From NCBI RefSeq assembly GCF_006443095.1, contig NZ_VFWZ01000008.1, positions 1 through 64,000 of the forward strand: 64,000 nt of DNA, given 5' to 3'. Both the position numbers and the translations under genes were made by a program. This DNA comes from Aquimarina algicola. Lineage in GTDB: Bacteria > Bacteroidota > Bacteroidia > Flavobacteriales > Flavobacteriaceae. Position 1 is the first letter of the stretch. Every line of letters begins with the position of its first letter. Positions 61,684 through 64,000 of the stretch are shown one piece after another. The notes under the pieces are model-generated. The model had not been told where the DNA came from. It saw nothing but the letters and a program-made list of their open reading frames with translations, and made no database searches.

Positions 61684-63798
61684 ATGCAAGAACAAGTTTT
61701 TGATCAGTGCCATATAATAAACAGACTCCTAATTTCTAATCAAGAAAATAAAGCCAGACAAGAACTTATTAAGTTATTGGATTACCATGACAATAATGAC
61801 TTAGCATATAATCCTTTAGTTAATCATTTAATTAGAGAAACAGGGCTTTTTCCTTATTTAGAACCAGAGACTTCAAATTGGGAAGAACGATTCATTTATA
61901 ATGCCTTTAAAGTAGATGTTGGTGAAGAAAAGCCATTAACTCTTCATCGAGAACAATCATTTTTACTTAAAAGTCTTTTAGAAGGTAAAAACATTGCAGT
62001 TAGTGCACCAACCAGTTTTGGAAAAAGCTTTGTAATTGATGCTTACATCAAAATCAAGAAACCAAATAATGTTTTAATAATTGTACCAACTTTAGCATTA
62101 ACGGACGAAACAAGAAGAAGACTTTATAAAAAGTTTGCTCACGAATACAAAATCATAACAACTTCTGACGTAGAATTATCAGACAAAAACATTTTCATAT
62201 TTCCCCAAGAAAGAGCTATGAATTATATCAATATTGTTGAATCCTTCGACATTATGATTGTTGATGAATTTTATAAAGCAAGTAGTAAATTTGACAAAGA
62301 ACGGTCACCAAGTTTAATAAGGGCAATGATAAAGTTAGGTGCGAAATCTAACCAAAAGTATTATTTAGCACCAAACATCACTTCTTTAGATAGCAACCCA
62401 TTCACAGAAGATATGGAGTTTATTAGACTTGATTTTAATACTGTTTACTTAGAAAAACACGAACTCTATAATCAGATAAATAATAACGAAGAAAAGAGTA
62501 GTAAGCTATTAGAAATTTTGTCTAAGAATTTAGAAAAGTCTTTGATTTATGCGGGAACATATTCCAATATAGACAGCTTGACTAACTTATTTCTTGATAC
62601 GTATGAACCAATAAAAAATGAACTTCTTAATATGTTTGCAGATTGGTTATCTGAAAACTATGATGTCAATTGGAGTTTAACAAAATTAGTTAGCCGTGAA
62701 ATTGGTATTCATAATGGAAGATTACATCGTTCCTTAAGTCAAATACAAGTAAAGCTGTTTGAAGAGGAAAATGGTATTAGGAACTTGATTTCTACTTCTT
62801 CAATAATTGAAGGTGTAAACACATCTGCTAAAAACGTAATTATCTGGAGAAACAGAAAAGGTATTGCCAAATTAGATGATTTCACCTATAAAAATATTAT
62901 TGGTAGAGGTGGAAGAATGTTCAAGTACTTTATTGGTAAAATTTATATTTTAGAACAACCCCCAGAAGATGGACAAACCCAATTAGATATTCCTTTTCCA
63001 GATGAAATTTTAGGAGATTTAGATGAACCTAAATACGAAAGTCTTTTAACCAAAGAACAAGTTGCAAAGCTGAAACTTTACAATGAAGAAATGTCTGAAC
63101 TTATAGGAGTTCAAGTCTATGAAGAATTAAAAACGGAATCAGTATTTCAATCAAGTAATTCAGATTTGATAAAAACCATTGCAATTGATTTAACCAAAAA
63201 CCCTGACGAATGGAATGGTTTATATTACCTTAATGAGTTTAAACCTGAAAATTGGGATAGACTATTATATAAAATTATTAAGTTACAACCAGGTAATTGG
63301 GAAACAGGTTATAAAACATTCGTAGAATTTATCAAAATCATTGCTTATAATTGGAGTAAATCAATTCCTGAATTACTAAAGGAACTTGAAGATTATGATG
63401 TTGGAATTGATGATTTCTTTAAATTGGAAAGAAACGTAACCTATAAGTTTTCTGCCTTACTTCAAGATTTAAATTCTCTACAAAAAAGGATTTTAAGAGA
63501 TAAGAGTTATGATATAACAAGATTTATGACTTTATGTTCTCAAGCATTTCTACCTAAGGTAGTTTTTCAACTTGAAGAATATGGTTTACCACGTATGATT
63601 TCAAAAAAAATGCACAAATCAAAAGTAATTGACTTTTATGATAGTGAACTTACTATTCATAAGGCAATAGTAACATTCAATGAAATGGGAAAAGAAAAGA
63701 CAATTGAGCAGACAAAAGATTTAGACAATTTTGACAAATATATTTTGGACTATTTCTTTGACGGTATAAAAATTACAAATGTCCAACAAAGTATATAA
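61684..63798 (+). CDS. hamB: HamB, Hachiman superfamily-2 helicase
   Basis: 704 residues. Walker A AVSAPTSFGKSFVI at about residues 105-118, motif II IVDEFY at 192-197, motifs near LISTSSIIEGVNTSAKNVII and the Arg finger motif NIIGRGGRMFKYF at about residue 400. The C-terminal 250 residues have no enzymatic motif. Together with HamA directly upstream this is a complete two-gene Hachiman system. HamB senses damaged or phage DNA and releases HamA. Confidence 0.9.
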   Translation: MQEQVFDQCHIINRLLISNQENKARQELIKLLDYHDNNDLAYNPLVNHLIRETGLFPYLEPETSNWEERFIYNAFKVDVGEEKPLTLHREQSFLLKSLLEGKNIAVSAPTSFGKSFVIDAYIKIKKPNNVLIIVPTLALTDETRRRLYKKFAHEYKIITTSDVELSDKNIFIFPQERAMNYINIVESFDIMIVDEFYKASSKFDKERSPSLIRAMIKLGAKSNQKYYLAPNITSLDSNPFTEDMEFIRLDFNTVYLEKHELYNQINNNEEKSSKLLEILSKNLEKSLIYAGTYSNIDSLTNLFLDTYEPIKNELLNMFADWLSENYDVNWSLTKLVSREIGIHNGRLHRSLSQIQVKLFEEENGIRNLISTSSIIEGVNTSAKNVIIWRNRKGIAKLDDFTYKNIIGRGGRMFKYFIGKIYILEQPPEDGQTQLDIPFPDEILGDLDEPKYESLLTKEQVAKLKLYNEEMSELIGVQVYEELKTESVFQSSNSDLIKTIAIDLTKNPDEWNGLYYLNEFKPENWDRLLYKIIKLQPGNWETGYKTFVEFIKIIAYNWSKSIPELLKELEDYDVGIDDFFKLERNVTYKFSALLQDLNSLQKRILRDKSYDITRFMTLCSQAFLPKVVFQLEEYGLPRMISKKMHKSKVIDFYDSELTIHKAIVTFNEMGKEKTIEQTKDLDNFDKYILDYFFDGIKITNVQQSI

Positions 63799-63928
63799 AA
63801 AATAGTAGCTTAAGCGCTTAAACAGAATATTAATAATTATAGAAAGGTCTGTGTTTAACCGAAAAGTTAGTGTCTATTTTATACGCTACTTTTCATAACA
63901 AGTCCGTTAAAATGCTTTTAAGTAAAAT

Positions 63929-64000
63929 ATGACAAAAAGTTTTGAAAAAGGAAAGGGAAAAGAACATTTAGACAAAGATTTCCTTGAAGAATTAAAGCAT
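63929..64000 (+). CDS. Start of a further gene (cut by window end)
   Basis: ATG followed by 23 open codons: MTKSFEKGKGKEHLDKDFLE then ELKH. Too short to name. A degenerate core (GTTAAAATGC) lies just upstream, so it could be the next module. Confidence 0.4.
   Translation, partial: MTKSFEKGKGKEHLDKDFLEELKH

Noticed and set aside
1..64000. CRISPR array
   Set aside because: No set of short repeats with regular unique spacers and no cas genes. The only tandem-like repeats are the long coding ones at 1-699 and the dispersed elements listed.

Overview
This window looks like the chromosome of a marine-type member of the Bacteroidota, class Flavobacteriia. The evidence is the AT-rich sequence, a SusC/SusD pair with its FecR anti-sigma and ECF sigma genes, a two-domain M16 peptidase, many short-signal lipoproteins, a FISUMP-domain protein and a VgrG of Bacteroidetes type. 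I cannot name the genus from the sequence alone.

Region by region. (1) 0-11.8 kb is an interbacterial-competition island. It holds the 3' end of a repeat-built structural protein, then on the minus strand a VgrG spike, a PAAR tip, a 1103-residue MIX/VasX-like candidate effector and a membrane protein that is probably its immunity protein. A broken copy of the immunity gene's 5' end lies next to it. Upstream is an unrecognised four-gene operon divergent from an HTH regulator. (2) 12.1-16.3 kb is a bacteriocin locus: a double-glycine precursor, an HlyD-type fusion protein and a C39-peptidase ABC exporter. It is bounded by a tRNA-like 3' fragment and the end of an IS481-family element. (3) 16.3-24.3 kb is a decayed zone with several pseudogenes (SH3, DoxX, cupin and NAD-binding remnants), dispersed repeats, a DUF4269 gene and a secreted esterase. 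(4) 24.3-34.0 kb is a nutrient-uptake locus: ECF sigma and FecR, SusC/SusD, and an M16 peptidase. (5) 34.4-47.6 kb is a same-strand metabolic and stress run: two AraC regulators, two dopachrome-tautomerase/MRJP-like proteins, a signal-less glycine-betaine-binding protein, an alcohol dehydrogenase, AlkB, MarC, an SDR, a 2OG oxygenase that looks inserted, a DUF4437 cupin, an enoyl-CoA hydratase and a bestrophin. (6) 48.0-60.2 kb is a run of short, mostly unknown genes. Each lies between imperfect palindromic sites, and the few bases at the start of a module are complementary to the few bases just after (or inside the end of) the same module's gene. (7) 60.7-63.8 kb is a Hachiman (HamA-HamB) antiphage system.

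The most interesting signal is region 6. The module architecture (GTT-type core at the start, complementary ..AAC core at the end, hairpin between, four modules with perfect 8-10 nt matches) is what integron gene cassettes with attC sites would give. No integron integrase is in the window, and the coding direction flips at an IS481-family insertion near 55.6-56.8 kb. I read it as a candidate integron-like cassette array in Flavobacteriia, carrying immunity-like, membrane, acetyltransferase, beta-lactamase-like and SMI1/KNR4 genes, with Hachiman at its edge.
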